DNA from: Erwinia billingiae Eb661
Lineage (GTDB): Bacteria; Pseudomonadota; Gammaproteobacteria; Enterobacterales; Enterobacteriaceae
NCBI RefSeq assembly: GCF_000196615.1
Contig: NC_014306.1
Coordinates: forward strand, 1-64,000
DNA: 64,000 nucleotides
Direction of reading: 5' to 3'
Made by a program: the position numbers and the translations under genes. This document shows positions 18,374 through 32,380 of this stretch, in pieces (the stretch's first letter is position 1; each line of letters starts with the position of its first letter). The notes beneath the pieces were generated by a model, which was not told the DNA's origin, did not search any database, and saw only the letters and a program-made list of their open reading frames with translations.

Positions 18374-18793
18374 ATGAAAAAAGGCACCTTACTGAATTCT
18401 GATATTTCGTCCGTGGTTTCCCGCCTCGGGCATACCGACAGCCTGACCATCGGCGATGCGGGCTTGCCAATTCCGGCCGGCCCTCAGCGTATCGATCTGG
18501 CGCTGACCCACGGTATTCCCAGCTTTCTGCAGGTGGTTCACACCGTGACCGAAGAGATGCAGGTAGAAAGTGCCATCATCGCGGAAGAGATCAAATCTCA
18601 TAATCCCAAGCTTCACAGCGACCTGTTAGCCCTGCTCGACTTGCTGCAACAACATCAGGGAAACACCATCTCGATCCAGTACGTCACTCATCACCAGTTA
18701 AAACAGCAAACCCAGCGTAGTCAGGCCGTGATCCGCAGTGGGGAATGTTCCCCCTACGCGAATATCATCCTGACCGCTGGCGTGACCTTCTGA
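18374..18793 (+). CDS. rbsD: RbsD, D-ribose pyranase
   Basis: 139 residues, same length as E. coli. RbsD interconverts beta-D-ribopyranose and the furanose form that RbsK phosphorylates; it forms a decameric ring in the cytoplasm. Conserved segments [21 protein letters not shown] (which holds the catalytic His near residue 20) and [18 protein letters not shown] are present. The ribosome site TGGAG lies 8 bp upstream. First gene of rbsDACBK(R), directly behind the operator. Confidence 0.97.
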   Translation: MKKGTLLNSDISSVVSRLGHTDSLTIGDAGLPIPAGPQRIDLALTHGIPSFLQVVHTVTEEMQVESAIIAEEIKSHNPKLHSDLLALLDLLQQHQGNTISIQYVTHHQLKQQTQRSQAVIRSGECSPYANIILTAGVTF

Positions 18794-18797
18794 GGCC

Positions 18798-20312
18798 ATG
18801 ATGCAACCTTTACTGCAACTGCAAGGTATTGATAAATCCTTTCCCGGCGTGAAGGCGCTTTCCGGCGCGGCACTCTCGGTCTATCCGGGCAGAGTGATGG
18901 CGCTGGTCGGCGAAAATGGTGCCGGTAAATCCACCATGATGAAGGTGATGACCGGGATCTATCCGCGTGATGCGGGCCGCATCACCTGGCTGGGCAATGA
19001 CGTCTCCTTCAACGGGCCAAAAGCGTCACAGGAAGCCGGCATTGGCATCATTCATCAGGAGCTGAATCTGATCCCACAGCTGAGCATTGCGGAAAACATC
19101 TTCCTCGGCCGTGAGTTTGTTAATGCGTTTGGCCGCATCCAGTGGAAGAAAATGCACGCCGAAGCCGACGTGCTGCTGAAAAAACTCAATCTGCGTTTTA
19201 GCAGCCACAGGCTGGTGGGCGATCTGTCGATCGGCGACCAGCAGATGGTCGAGATTGCTAAAGTGCTGAGTTATGAGTCGAAAGTGATCGTGATGGACGA
19301 ACCCACCGATGCACTGACCGATACCGAAACCGCGTCGCTGTTCCGCGTGATCCGCGAGCTGAAGGCGCAGGGATGCGGCATTGTCTATATCTCGCACCGC
19401 ATGAAGGAAATCTTCGAAATCTGCGATGACGTGACCATTTTCCGCGACGGACAGTTTATTGCCGAGCGGGCCGTGGAAAGCCTGGAAGAAGATTCGCTGA
19501 TTGAAATGATGGTTGGCCGCAAGCTGGAAGAGCAATACCCGCGGCTGGATAAAGCGCCTGGTGAGGTTCGCCTCAAGGTGGAACATCTTACCGGGCCGGG
19601 CGTTGACGATATCAGCTTCACCCTGCGCAAAGGTGAAATTCTGGGTGTTGCCGGGCTGATGGGCGCGGGCCGTACCGAATTAATGAAGGTGTTATACGGC
19701 GCGATGCCGCGCAGCAGTGGCAGCGTACAGCTCGACGGCAAAAACGTCACCACGCGTTCGCCTGAAGAAGGGCTGAAAAACGGCCTCGTCTATATCTCTG
19801 AAGACCGTAAACGCGATGGACTGGTGCTGGGCATGTCGGTGAAAGAGAACATGTCTTTGACCGCGCTGGATTACTTCAGCCATAAAGGCGGACGCCTGAA
19901 GCACGCTGAAGAGCAGATGGCCGTTGGCGATTTTATTCAGCTTTTCAATGTGAAAACCCCGTCAATGGACCAGCCAATTGGGCTGCTGTCTGGCGGTAAT
20001 CAACAGAAAGTCGCCATCGCTCGCGGTCTGATGACCCGGCCAAAAGTGTTGATCCTCGATGAGCCGACGCGCGGCGTCGATGTCGGGGCGAAGAAAGAAA
20101 TTTATCAGTTAATCAATCAGTTCAAAGAAGAAGGGCTGAGCATCATCCTCGTCTCCTCTGAGATGCCTGAAGTGCTGGGTATGAGCGATCGCGTGCTGGT
20201 GATGCACGAAGGCCGCCTGAGCGGTGACTTCCCCATTGAACAAGCCACGCAGGAAGTCTTAATGGCGGCGGCGGTAGGCAAGCAACATAGCGTGGAGCTA
20301 GCAAAACTATGA
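18798..20312 (+). CDS. rbsA: RbsA, ribose ABC transporter ATPase
   Basis: A 504-residue tandem ATPase. The first half has Walker [10 protein letters not shown], signature LSIGDQQ and Walker B VIVMDEPT. The second half has a degenerate Walker A (GLMGAGRTE), signature LSGGNQQK and Walker B VLILDEPT. Two ATGs stand in tandem (18798 and 18801); the second, giving [10 protein letters not shown], better matches E. coli RbsA and its SD spacing. It powers ribose import through RbsC with RbsB and overlaps rbsC by 4 bp. Confidence 0.97.
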   Translation: MMQPLLQLQGIDKSFPGVKALSGAALSVYPGRVMALVGENGAGKSTMMKVMTGIYPRDAGRITWLGNDVSFNGPKASQEAGIGIIHQELNLIPQLSIAENIFLGREFVNAFGRIQWKKMHAEADVLLKKLNLRFSSHRLVGDLSIGDQQMVEIAKVLSYESKVIVMDEPTDALTDTETASLFRVIRELKAQGCGIVYISHRMKEIFEICDDVTIFRDGQFIAERAVESLEEDSLIEMMVGRKLEEQYPRLDKAPGEVRLKVEHLTGPGVDDISFTLRKGEILGVAGLMGAGRTELMKVLYGAMPRSSGSVQLDGKNVTTRSPEEGLKNGLVYISEDRKRDGLVLGMSVKENMSLTALDYFSHKGGRLKHAEEQMAVGDFIQLFNVKTPSMDQPIGLLSGGNQQKVAIARGLMTRPKVLILDEPTRGVDVGAKKEIYQLINQFKEEGLSIILVSSEMPEVLGMSDRVLVMHEGRLSGDFPIEQATQEVLMAAAVGKQHSVELAKL

Positions 20313-21277
20313 GTACCCAAACCCTTCGTGCCAACCGCATCTTCAGCAAAAGCTGGCTGCTGGAGCAAAAATCGCTGATCGCCCTGATCGTGCTGATTGC
20401 CATTGTGTCGAGCCTCAGCCCGAACTTCTTCACCGTCAATAACCTGTTCAACATCCTGCAGCAGACGTCGGTCAACGCCATTATGGCGGTGGGCATGACG
20501 CTGGTGATCCTGACCTCGGGCATCGATCTTTCCGTGGGTTCATTGCTGGCATTGACCGGCGCGGTGGGCGCTTCGCTGGTGGGCCTGGAAGTGAATGCAC
20601 TGGTCGCCGTGGCGGGATCGCTGGCATTGGGCGCGGCGATTGGCGCGCTGACCGGCACGATTGTCGCCAAGGGCAAGGTTCAGGCCTTTATCGCCACGCT
20701 GGTGATGATGTTGCTGTTGCGCGGCGTGACCATGGTTTATACCAACGGCAGCCCGGTGAACACCGGCTTTAATGACAATGCCGATCTGTTTGGCTGGTTC
20801 GGCATCGGCCGCCCGCTGGGCATCCCAACGCCGGTGTGGATTATGGCCATCGTCTTCTTCGCGGCCTGGTACATGCTGCATCACACGCGTCTGGGCCGTT
20901 ATATCTATGCGCTGGGCGGCAATGAAGCGGCGACCCGTTTATCCGGCATCAGCGTCAGCCGCGTTAAAATCATCGTTTATGCCCTGTGCGGCATGCTGGC
21001 CGCGCTGGCAGGCACGATTGAAGTGGCGCGTCTCTCTTCGGCTCAGCCAACGGCGGGAACCGGCTATGAGCTGGATGCTATCGCGGCCGTGGTGCTCGGC
21101 GGTACCAGCCTGGCAGGCGGTAAAGGACGCATTATGGGAACCTTGATCGGTGCGCTGATCCTCGGCTTCCTGAATAACGGCCTCAACCTGCTCGGTGTTT
21201 CTTCTTACTACCAAATGATCGTCAAAGCTGTGGTGATACTGCTGGCGGTGCTGGTAGATAACAAAAGCAGTAAATAA
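20309..21277 (+). CDS. rbsC: RbsC, ribose ABC transporter permease
   Basis: A 322-residue inner-membrane permease of the BPD_transp_2 family (321 in E. coli) with about ten hydrophobic segments. It carries the conserved [18 protein letters not shown] segment (about residues 58-75) and [12 protein letters not shown] (about 197-208), which contacts RbsA. The start codon overlaps the rbsA stop (ATGA). Confidence 0.97.
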   Translation: MSTQTLRANRIFSKSWLLEQKSLIALIVLIAIVSSLSPNFFTVNNLFNILQQTSVNAIMAVGMTLVILTSGIDLSVGSLLALTGAVGASLVGLEVNALVAVAGSLALGAAIGALTGTIVAKGKVQAFIATLVMMLLLRGVTMVYTNGSPVNTGFNDNADLFGWFGIGRPLGIPTPVWIMAIVFFAAWYMLHHTRLGRYIYALGGNEAATRLSGISVSRVKIIVYALCGMLAALAGTIEVARLSSAQPTAGTGYELDAIAAVVLGGTSLAGGKGRIMGTLIGALILGFLNNGLNLLGVSSYYQMIVKAVVILLAVLVDNKSSK

Positions 21278-21296
21278 CTCTCCCCTACAGGAATTT

Positions 21297-22178
21297 ATGA
21301 TGAAAATGAAACTGACTGCACTTGCTGTTCTGCTCGGCGTAACCGTCAGCGCAAACGCGCTGGCAAAAGACACCATCGCGCTGGTGGTTTCCACACTGAA
21401 TAACCCGTTCTTCGTCTCCTTAAAAGATGGCGCACAGAAAGAAGCGGATAAGCTGGGCTACAACCTGGTGGTGCTGGATTCACAGAACAACCCGGCGAAA
21501 GAGCTGGCTAACGTGCAGGACCTGACCGTTCGCGGCACCAAACTGCTGCTGATCAACCCTACCGATTCAGACGCGGTGGGCAATGCCGTGAAGATGGCGA
21601 ACCAGGCGAATATCCCGGTGATCACCCTTGACCGCGTGGCTTCCCAGGGCAAAGTGGTGAGCCACGTCGCCTCGGATAACCGTTTCGGCGGTAAAATGGC
21701 CGGTGACTACATCGCCAAAAAACTGGGTGATAATGCCAAAATCATCGAGCTGGCCGGTATTGCCGGTACCTCGGCTGCCCGTGAACGTGGCGAAGGCTTC
21801 AAAACCGCGGCCGATGCGCACCACTTCCAGATCCTTGCCAGCCAGCCCGCTGATTTCGACCGCACTAAAGGCCTGAACGTGATGCAAAACCTGCTGACCG
21901 CGCATCCTGATGTGCAGGCCGTGTTCGCGCAGAATGATGAAATGGCGCTGGGCGCGATGCGTGCATTGCAAACCGCAGGCAAATCTGATGTTCTGGTGGT
22001 TGGCTTCGACGGCACCGCCGATGGCGTGAAGGCGGTTGAAGGTGGCAAGCTGGCCGCGACCGTGGCGCAGCAGCCAGAGCAGATCGGCGTTATCGGCGTG
22101 GATACCGCTGATAAAGTGCTGAAGGGCCAGAAGGTTCAGGCAATCAACCCGGTTGATCTGAAACTGGTCACTAAATAA
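21297..22178 (+). CDS. rbsB: RbsB, periplasmic ribose-binding protein
   Basis: 293 residues with a Sec signal peptide ending [14 protein letters not shown], then the two-lobed periplasmic-binding fold. Ribose-contact segments are conserved: [44 protein letters not shown] and FDGTADG. RbsB delivers ribose to RbsAC and to the Trg chemoreceptor in E. coli. Two ATGs stand in tandem; 21300 has the better spacing (7 bp) from AGGA. A strong hairpin follows the stop. Confidence 0.97.
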   Translation: MMKMKLTALAVLLGVTVSANALAKDTIALVVSTLNNPFFVSLKDGAQKEADKLGYNLVVLDSQNNPAKELANVQDLTVRGTKLLLINPTDSDAVGNAVKMANQANIPVITLDRVASQGKVVSHVASDNRFGGKMAGDYIAKKLGDNAKIIELAGIAGTSAARERGEGFKTAADAHHFQILASQPADFDRTKGLNVMQNLLTAHPDVQAVFAQNDEMALGAMRALQTAGKSDVLVVGFDGTADGVKAVEGGKLAATVAQQPEQIGVIGVDTADKVLKGQKVQAINPVDLKLVTK

Positions 22179-22191
22179 TTCAGCACGACAC

Positions 22192-22221
22192 GCGCCACCT
22201 CCTGCAGGTGGCGCCTTTTTC
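22192..22221 (+). terminator. Intrinsic terminator between rbsB and rbsK
   Basis: GCGCCACCT, loop CCTGC, AGGTGGCGC, then CTTTTTC. Partial termination here would give more transporter than kinase. In E. coli the rbsB 3' end also yields the small RNA RbsZ; an equivalent ending at this hairpin is possible but not shown. Confidence 0.85.
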
Positions 22222-22235
22222 TGGACGACACCCTG

Positions 22236-23165
22236 ATGAAAACACCCGGTAAGCTGGCTGTCCTTGGCAGCATCAACGCAGATCACATCCTTAACCTGAA
22301 CACCTTTCCTCGTCCCGGTGAAACGGTGATCGGCAAGCATTATCAAATCGCTTTCGGCGGCAAAGGGGCCAATCAGGCGGTCGCGGCCGGACGCAGCGGC
22401 GCTGACATCGCGTTTATCGCCTGTGTGGGTGAAGACGATATTGGTCAGCGTATTCGCGAGCAGCTGAATAAAGACAACATTGATGTTTCTCCTGTCGAAG
22501 TGATTGCGGGTGACTCCACCGGCGTGGCGCTGATTTTCGTCAATGCCGAAGGCGAAAACAGTATCGCCATCCATTCGGGTGCCAACGCGGCGTTGACGCC
22601 AGCCATCGTCATCAAGCACCAAAAAACGATCGCTGAGGCTGGCGCGTTACTGATGCAGCTTGAGTCTCCGCTTGATAGCGTGCTGGCGGCCGCCAAAATC
22701 GCCCATCAGCATCAGACCAAAGTGATCCTCAATCCCGCGCCTGCCACGCCGCTGTCCGATGAGCTGCTGGCGCTGGTGGATATGATCACCCCCAATGAAA
22801 CCGAAGCCGAGATCCTGACGGGCGTCCATATCGACAGCGATGAGGATGCAGCCCGTGCGGCGGCGGTTCTGCATGATAAAGGCATCCACAGCGTGCTGAT
22901 TACGCTGGGCAGTCGCGGCGTGTGGCTCAGTGAGCAGGGCGACGGGCAGCGCATTGCCGGCTTTAAGGTGGATGCGGTCGATACCATCGCCGCAGGCGAT
23001 ACCTTTAACGGCGCGTTGATTACCGCCTTACTGGACGAACAGCCGATGGCGCAGGCCGTGCGCTTTGCCCACGCCGCGGCCGCGATTTCAGTCACGCGAT
23101 CCGGTGCGCAGCCTTCGGTGCCCTGGCGTCACGAGACCGACAGCTTCTTGCAGCAGCAGGGGTAG
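22236..23165 (+). CDS. rbsK: RbsK, ribokinase
   Basis: A 309-residue PfkB-family kinase (same length as E. coli) making ribose 5-phosphate from ribose and ATP. The N-terminal PfkB motif GGKGANQAVAAGRSGAD (about residues 42-58) and the C-terminal motif DTIAAGDTFNGALI are present; the latter holds the anion hole and the catalytic aspartate. It lies behind the rbsB terminator and 3 bp before the rbsR start. Confidence 0.97.
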   Translation: MKTPGKLAVLGSINADHILNLNTFPRPGETVIGKHYQIAFGGKGANQAVAAGRSGADIAFIACVGEDDIGQRIREQLNKDNIDVSPVEVIAGDSTGVALIFVNAEGENSIAIHSGANAALTPAIVIKHQKTIAEAGALLMQLESPLDSVLAAAKIAHQHQTKVILNPAPATPLSDELLALVDMITPNETEAEILTGVHIDSDEDAARAAAVLHDKGIHSVLITLGSRGVWLSEQGDGQRIAGFKVDAVDTIAAGDTFNGALITALLDEQPMAQAVRFAHAAAAISVTRSGAQPSVPWRHETDSFLQQQG

Positions 23166-23168
23166 CAC

Positions 23169-24170
23169 TTGGCCACCATGAAAGATGTCGCACGGCTGGC
23201 GGGCGTTTCAACGTCCACCGTTTCCCATGTGATCAACAACAACCGCTTTGTCAGTGACGCGGTGCGGGAAAAAGTGACCACGGCGATTTCGCAACTTAAC
23301 TATGCGCCATCCGCCCTGGCACGAAGCCTGAAGCTTAATCAGACCCGCACCATCGGGATGCTGCTGACCGCCAGCAGCAACCCGTTCTATTCGGAAGTGG
23401 TGCGTGGCGTCGAAAGAAGCTGTTATGAGCGCGGCTACAGTCTGGTGCTGTGCAATACCGATGGCGACGAAAACCGCATGAACCGCAGTCTGGAGACGCT
23501 GTTGCAAAAGCGTGTCGACGGGCTGTTAATCATGTGTACCGAAAGCCATATTCCGTCGGTTGAGATCCTGACGCGCTATCCTTCTATCCCTTCCGTGATG
23601 ATGGACTGGTCCCCTTTTGACGGTGGCAGCGACATTATTCAGGATAACTCGCTGCTGGGCGGCGAAATGGCCACCCGGCATCTTATCTCCCGGGGGTATA
23701 CGCGTATTGCCTGTATCGCCGGACCGCAGGATAAAACGCCGGCCCGATTACGCCTTGAGGGATTTCATCAGGCGATGGAACAGGCGGGTTTACCGGTGCT
23801 GCCTGGCTATATCGTCGCTGGCGATCTGGAGTTTGAGGGCGGCTACAATGCGATGAACCAACTGCTGGCGCTCAACCCGCTGCCGCAGGCGGTGTTTACC
23901 AGCAACGATGCGATGGCGGTTGGGGTTTATCATGCGTTGTATCAGGCAGGACTGTCGGTGCCGCAGGACATTGCGGTGATCGGCTATGACGATATCGAGC
24001 TGGCCCGCTATATGACCCCGCCGCTGACCACCATCCATCAGCCGAAAGATGAACTGGGTGAGTTGGCCATTGATACGCTGCTGCATCGTCTGGCCGAGCC
24101 CGGTGGCAGCCAGCAACTGCTGGTGCTGACACCGGAACTGGTCGAGCGTGGATCCGTCGGGGAGCGTTAA
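23169..24170 (+). CDS. rbsR: RbsR, ribose operon repressor
   Basis: A 333-residue LacI-family repressor. The TTG start ([20 protein letters not shown]) is preferred because E. coli RbsR has the same N-terminus; ATG at 23178 is an alternative. The helix-turn-helix and hinge occupy residues 1-60, and the sugar-binding domain has [13 protein letters not shown] and [19 protein letters not shown]. It should bind the AGCGAAACGTTTCGCT palindromes before rbsD and release on ribose. Its last 4 bp overlap the end of the convergent hsrA. Confidence 0.96.
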   Translation: MATMKDVARLAGVSTSTVSHVINNNRFVSDAVREKVTTAISQLNYAPSALARSLKLNQTRTIGMLLTASSNPFYSEVVRGVERSCYERGYSLVLCNTDGDENRMNRSLETLLQKRVDGLLIMCTESHIPSVEILTRYPSIPSVMMDWSPFDGGSDIIQDNSLLGGEMATRHLISRGYTRIACIAGPQDKTPARLRLEGFHQAMEQAGLPVLPGYIVAGDLEFEGGYNAMNQLLALNPLPQAVFTSNDAMAVGVYHALYQAGLSVPQDIAVIGYDDIELARYMTPPLTTIHQPKDELGELAIDTLLHRLAEPGGSQQLLVLTPELVERGSVGER

Positions 24171-25570
24171 GCGGCTTTCTTCTTTTTCTCCCGGTTGCTG
24201 ATCAGATGCCTTCCGTCGCCGGGTTTCAACATCAAAAACACCGATCCTGAGATCACCGTGACCACACCCATCGTCAGGAACGTGGCATGGAAGTGCTGAA
24301 CGGTGGTGCCATCAAAGTTTTCATAGAATCGCAGCACGGCGGCACTGACCGCCACCCCGAAGCTGATCGCCAGCTGTTGGGTCACGGCCAGCATACTGTT
24401 GCCGCTGCTGGCGTTGGCATCATTAAGATCCGCCAGTGTGATGGTGTTCATGGCGGTGAACTGTGTCGACATCCCCATCCCCAGAACAAACAGCGGCAGC
24501 AGGAGCACCAGCAGGCTCATCCCCGGCGTTTGTAAGGCGAAGCTGGCAACCAGCACGCCGATGATCACGCTAATCCATACCAGGGTTTTGCGGTAGCCAA
24601 ACCAGCGCAGCACCTGCGTCACCATCGACTTGGCCATAATCGAACCTAACGCGGTCGGTGCCATCATGCAGCCTGCCAGGATCGCCGAGTAACCAAAGCC
24701 AACCTGCAGCATCAACGGCATCAGGAAAGGAATGCACCCCGTCCCGAGGCGTGCGGCGATATTGCCCAGTATGCCTACCGAGAAAGTGCGGGTTTTAAAC
24801 ATCGGCAACGGGATGAGCGGCGTAGGGTGGCGTCTTGCGTGCACTATATAGAGAAGAAGTAACAGAACGCCGCCCAGCGTGACCGCCAGCGCAATGCTGG
24901 TGGCAACGATCTTCTCGCCAAACAGCTCTATTCCGCTCGAAAGCAGCACCAGCCCAATCCCGAACAGCAAAAAGCCCAGGAAATCGAAGCGGCGGCGTGG
25001 CGTGGTGAAGTCCGGCATATATTTGCGGGCATAGATGATGCCGGCAATTCCCATCGGGATATTAATCAGGAAGATCCAGTGCCAGGTGGCATAGGTCACC
25101 AGCACGCCACCCAGCATCGGCCCCAGTACCGGGCCAATCAGTCCGGGCATGGTGACGAAATTGAGTACCGGCAGCAGCTCGCTCCGTGGGTAAGCCCTTA
25201 ACAGGGCAAGGCGTGCTACCGGCATCATCATCGCGCCGCCGACACCCTGCACCACCCTGAAAGCAACCAGTGAGGTTAACGACCCCGAGAGTGCGCAGGC
25301 GAGAGAGCCGAGGGTAAACAGTGAGACAGCGACGATAAAGACTTTGCGGGTGCCGTAGCGATCGGCCAGCCAGCCGCTGACGGGAATAAGCAGGGCAACC
25401 GTTAAGGTGTAGCTGATGACGGCGGACTGCATCGCCAGCGGAGAGCGGTTGAGACTTTGGGCGATTGCGGGAAGGGCGGTGTTCAGTATCGTGGCATCCA
25501 GCGCCTGCATAAAGAAGGCCATGGCGGCGATCCACGGAAGTCCGGCCATACTGCGCGCGGATTTTATCAT
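24167..25570 (-). CDS. hsrA: HsrA, DHA2-family MFS transporter
   Basis: A 467-residue transporter with about 14 hydrophobic segments and the MFS motif [12 protein letters not shown] (about residues 65-75). It also has the drug/H+ antiporter motif [13 protein letters not shown]. It is highly similar to E. coli HsrA (YieO), reported to affect homocysteine-dependent sigma-S levels; the transported compound is unknown. Gene order rbsR > < hsrA next to an rRNA operon is as in E. coli, but the yieP regulator gene that follows there is absent here. Confidence 0.92.
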   Translation of the reverse strand: MIKSARSMAGLPWIAAMAFFMQALDATILNTALPAIAQSLNRSPLAMQSAVISYTLTVALLIPVSGWLADRYGTRKVFIVAVSLFTLGSLACALSGSLTSLVAFRVVQGVGGAMMMPVARLALLRAYPRSELLPVLNFVTMPGLIGPVLGPMLGGVLVTYATWHWIFLINIPMGIAGIIYARKYMPDFTTPRRRFDFLGFLLFGIGLVLLSSGIELFGEKIVATSIALAVTLGGVLLLLLYIVHARRHPTPLIPLPMFKTRTFSVGILGNIAARLGTGCIPFLMPLMLQVGFGYSAILAGCMMAPTALGSIMAKSMVTQVLRWFGYRKTLVWISVIIGVLVASFALQTPGMSLLVLLLPLFVLGMGMSTQFTAMNTITLADLNDANASSGNSMLAVTQQLAISFGVAVSAAVLRFYENFDGTTVQHFHATFLTMGVVTVISGSVFLMLKPGDGRHLISNREKKKKAA

Positions 25571-25764
25571 TTAGCATCCTTTTTAATGTTCAATGCTGGC
25601 AGGGCAAACCTGCAATGCATAAAGAATAGCATCAGCTGACCTGGTTACAGGAAGGGCAAAAGGGCTTTTAAAGGCCATTTAGCTGCTAAAAACAGCGTAA
25701 GACGGGTGTTTTTTCACCTTTTGGTGAAAAAAGAGGCGGTCAGATCTTTTTTGTTGAGAAACAC
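25571..25764. other. Gap between hsrA and rrn P1, probable FIS region
   Basis: No gene. AT-rich tracts and a perfect 10-bp inverted repeat (25709-25718 with 25723-25732, loop TTTT) lie about 69-92 bp upstream of the P1 start. In E. coli this zone of rRNA operons carries FIS sites, and the A/T block at 25744-25755 would be the UP element. The hsrA promoter must also lie here. Confidence 0.5.
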
Positions 25765-25801
25765 TTGCGGCCTTCCAGGAATTCCCTATAATGCGCCTCC
25801 A
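25765..25801 (+). promoter_or_regulatory. rRNA promoter P1
   Basis: TTGCGG -35 (25765-25770), 16-bp spacer, TATAAT -10 (25787-25792), GC-rich discriminator GCGCCTCC and probable start at A25801. The 16-bp spacing and GC discriminator are the hallmarks of growth-rate and ppGpp-controlled rRNA promoters. Confidence 0.9.
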
Positions 25802-25884
25802 CTGACACGGAACAACGGCTTACGAGTCACCGGGTCAGAGGTTCAGGAAGCTGAATCGCCGGAGAAAAACTTCCCAAAAAGAAG

Positions 25885-25962
25885 TTGACTCTGAAGGAGG
25901 AAAGCGTAATATACGCCACCTCGCAGTAAGGCGCTAAGGCACTTACCGCAACGCTCTTTAAC
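25885..25962 (+). promoter_or_regulatory. rRNA promoter P2 and leader boxA
   Basis: TTGACT -35 (25885-25890), 16-bp spacer and TAATAT -10 (25907-25912), about 120 bp after P1. The leader antitermination boxA-like GCTCTTTAACA follows at about 25953-25962; a second copy is in the spacer before 23S (around 27893). Confidence 0.85.
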
Positions 25963-26117
25963 AATTTATCAGACAATCTGTGTGGGCACTCGCAGGATTG
26001 ATATCAGCGCCGCAGGGCGCAAAAAAATATCAAGCCTTAAGAGTGAACACATAATGAAATTCATTATGACGTTTTACACTTGAGCACCGCTGAACTTGTT
26101 TCAGCAAATCGAACTTT

Positions 26118-27658
<1,541 letters not shown>

Positions 27659-27731
27659 CCTGAAGATACTCTCCCGCGTAGTGTCCACAACAGATTGTCT
27701 GATAGAAAACGTAATGAGCAACAGTAACAGA

Positions 27732-27807
27732 GTCCCCATCGTCTAGAGGCCCAGGACACTGCCCTTTCACGGCTGTAACAGGGGTTCGAATCCCCTTGGG
27801 GACGCCA
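27732..27807 (+). tRNA. gltT: tRNA-Glu (UUC) in the 16S-23S spacer
   Basis: A 76-nt cloverleaf with CCA encoded. The acceptor stem GTCCCCA pairs with TGGGGAC, the T arm is GGGGTTCGAATCCCC, and anticodon TTC is at 27766-27768 in loop CTTTCAC. As read, anticodon stem position 28 (T27760) faces T27774 at position 42, a U-U mismatch where E. coli has C-G. The single spacer tRNA-Glu makes this an rrnB/C/E/G-type operon. The gene symbol follows E. coli usage loosely. Confidence 0.97.
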
Positions 27808-28036
27808 TCTCCTGATAATGAGTGAAAGACATTATCAACCCGTATCTCAAAACTGATTCTCTCCGCAAGGACGAGTCACGTTTGAGATATTTGCTCTTTA
27901 ACAATCCGGAACAAGCTGAAAATTGAAACGACATGTCGTTTTCATTCTCCGTAATAAGAATGAAATCAACGATATGTTCGAGTCTCTCAAATGCTTACAA
28001 CAGCAATGTGTCTTTCGGGACGCTTGTGGGTTGTGA

Positions 28037-30943
<2,907 letters not shown>

Positions 30944-31048
30944 ACAACACCAGAAGCGTTCTGGTGGTGTCTGAGAGACACGAACAGATATTTTCAGCTT
31001 GAACCGGATAAATTTGCGCGGCCCTATGGCGGCGTGAATAACAGAATT

Positions 31049-31168
31049 TGCCTGGCGGCTTTAGCGCGGTGGTCCCACCTGACCCCATGCCGAACTCAGA
31101 AGTGAAACGCCGTAGCGCCGATGGTAGTGTGGGGTCTCCCCATGCGAGAGTAGGGAACTGCCAGGCAT
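31049..31168 (+). rRNA. rrf: 5S ribosomal RNA
   Basis: 120 nt from TGCCTGGCGGC to GAACTGCCAGGCAT, nearly identical to E. coli 5S, with terminal helix arms TGCCTGGC and GCCAGGCA pairing. No tRNA follows. Confidence 0.97.
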
Positions 31169-31181
31169 CAATTAAGCAGAC

Positions 31182-31211
31182 AAGCCTCATGCGAAAGCAT
31201 GGGGCTTTTTT
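31182..31211 (+). terminator. rRNA operon terminator
   Basis: An 11-bp stem AAGCCTCATGC with GCATGGGGCTT, GAAA tetraloop, and a T run at 31206-31211, 13 bp past 5S. Confidence 0.9.
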
Positions 31212-31277
31212 GTGTGCGTAAAAAGCAAAAACCCACAGCAGGCCCGCCTGATAACGGCCAAAACCCGCCACTAAAAT

Positions 31278-31309
31278 CCCAAACTACCCCAAAACCCCCA
31301 AAACCACCC
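31278..31309 (-). other. G-quadruplex-like tract behind mobA
   Basis: Four G runs (3, 5, 4 and 3 G on the minus strand, loops of 7, 4 and 6 nt) form a potential quadruplex; the plus strand has the matching C runs separated by A runs. It lies between the rRNA terminator and the mobA terminator, in a 110-bp stretch that otherwise holds nothing I recognise. Confidence 0.5.
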
Positions 31310-31320
31310 AAAAACCAGAC

Positions 31321-31351
31321 AAAAAAAGACGCCGTGCTGCCGCACGACGCC
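31321..31351 (-). terminator. mobA terminator
   Basis: On the minus strand a 10-bp stem (GGCGTCGTGC with GCACGGCGTC, two G-U pairs) has a GGCA loop and seven T. It begins 8 bp after the mobA stop and leaves no room for mobB. Confidence 0.85.
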
Positions 31352-31358
31352 TCTAAAT

Positions 31359-31958
31359 TCAGCGCTTACCCTGAAATGAAGCGAGATCTTCAGGCGTATT
31401 AAGATTAATAAACGCCTGCTGGTTGTCGAAATTAACCGCTGAACCGCCCACTTCTTTCAGGAAAACCATCAACTTGCGGTCGCCACGCTGCAAATATTCT
31501 TCCAGCTGAGGCGCCAGACTCCGGTGAACTAACGCCAGTGTGGGATGATCGCGTTCAGCACATCTCACCCAGGCTGCTTTTGCCTCGGCATTTTTTCCCT
31601 GCCAAAGCTGACTGACCAGATTTGTTGAAAGGAAGGGCGTATCACAGGAGGCAAAAACGGCCCAATCGGTGCTGATTCGCTGCAAAGCGGCCAACATGCC
31701 TGCCAGCGGACCCGCAAATCCGGTAAAAGTATCGGCAAAAACCTCGCAACCACTTTCCTGATAGCGCTGATGATGACGATTGGCACTGATACAGACCTCC
31801 GCAACCTGCGGCTGCAGGATCGCCAGCACATGCTGATACAGCGGCTTGCCATTCAGCATCACCAACCCTTTATCCTCGCCCTGCATCCTGGAACCTCTCC
31901 CTCCGGCCAGAATCACGCCGCTGACATCCTCTACTCTATACTTCACTGGTTGAGTCAT
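31359..31958 (-). CDS. mobA: MobA, molybdenum cofactor guanylyltransferase
   Basis: 199 residues from [14 protein letters not shown], chosen for the AGAGGGG upstream; a frame 8 codons longer lacks a ribosome site. The nucleotidyltransferase motif [29 protein letters not shown] and FASCDTPFL are present. MobA transfers GMP from GTP to molybdopterin, making the bis-MGD cofactor of DMSO reductase-type enzymes. In E. coli mobB follows; here a terminator does. Convergent with the rRNA operon and divergent from yihD. Confidence 0.93.
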   Translation of the reverse strand: MTQPVKYRVEDVSGVILAGGRGSRMQGEDKGLVMLNGKPLYQHVLAILQPQVAEVCISANRHHQRYQESGCEVFADTFTGFAGPLAGMLAALQRISTDWAVFASCDTPFLSTNLVSQLWQGKNAEAKAAWVRCAERDHPTLALVHRSLAPQLEEYLQRGDRKLMVFLKEVGGSAVNFDNQQAFINLNTPEDLASFQGKR

Positions 31959-32036
31959 GCGCCACAATACCCCTCTTTTCATGTGGGATTAAAGCTGGTA
32001 ACCTGGCGTCCTCTGTCGACCTTAAGGAACCCTGTC

Positions 32037-32306
32037 ATGAAATGCCACCGTCTTAATGAACTGATTTCTCTTCTTCAGCCTGAATGGCAGAAAGAACCCG
32101 ACCTTAATCTGATGCAATTTTTGCAGAAACTGGCGTCTGAGTCAGGTTTTAGCGGCCCAATAGGCGATCTGACAGACGATATTCTGATCTATCACCTGAA
32201 AATGCGCGGTACCGATAAAGATGAGCAGATCCCAGGTCTGAAAAAAGATTATGAAGAGGATTTTAAGACCGCGCTGCTGCGTGCCAGAGGAGTCATTAAA
32301 GATTAA
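32037..32306 (+). CDS. yihD: YihD, conserved DUF1040 protein
   Basis: 89 residues, same length as E. coli YihD, beginning [18 protein letters not shown] with AAGGAA 8 bp upstream. The strongly conserved end [19 protein letters not shown] is present. A longer frame starts at 31770 inside mobA, but only this part is family-like. Function unknown; probably a small soluble helical protein. It lies 74 bp before srkA, perhaps co-transcribed. Confidence 0.92.
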   Translation: MKCHRLNELISLLQPEWQKEPDLNLMQFLQKLASESGFSGPIGDLTDDILIYHLKMRGTDKDEQIPGLKKDYEEDFKTALLRARGVIKD

Positions 32307-32380
32307 TTCCCCGCAGTCTCCCGTAGCCTGCTGCGTTTAATGGTATTCTTAACGGCTAATTCACGCCATGAGCATCCCGG

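Noticed and set aside
21567..22622. 351-codon minus-strand frame across rbsB and rbsK
   Set aside because: Antisense shadow spanning two clear genes and the rbsB terminator.
31213..31320. Telomere-like C4A4 repeat as a sign of a linear replicon end
   Set aside because: The alternation is short and irregular and is embedded in ordinary chromosome; a G-quadruplex reading is more reasonable.
31770..32036. N-terminal extension of yihD into mobA
   Set aside because: Only the part from 32037 matches the family and has a ribosome site; the rest is antisense to mobA.
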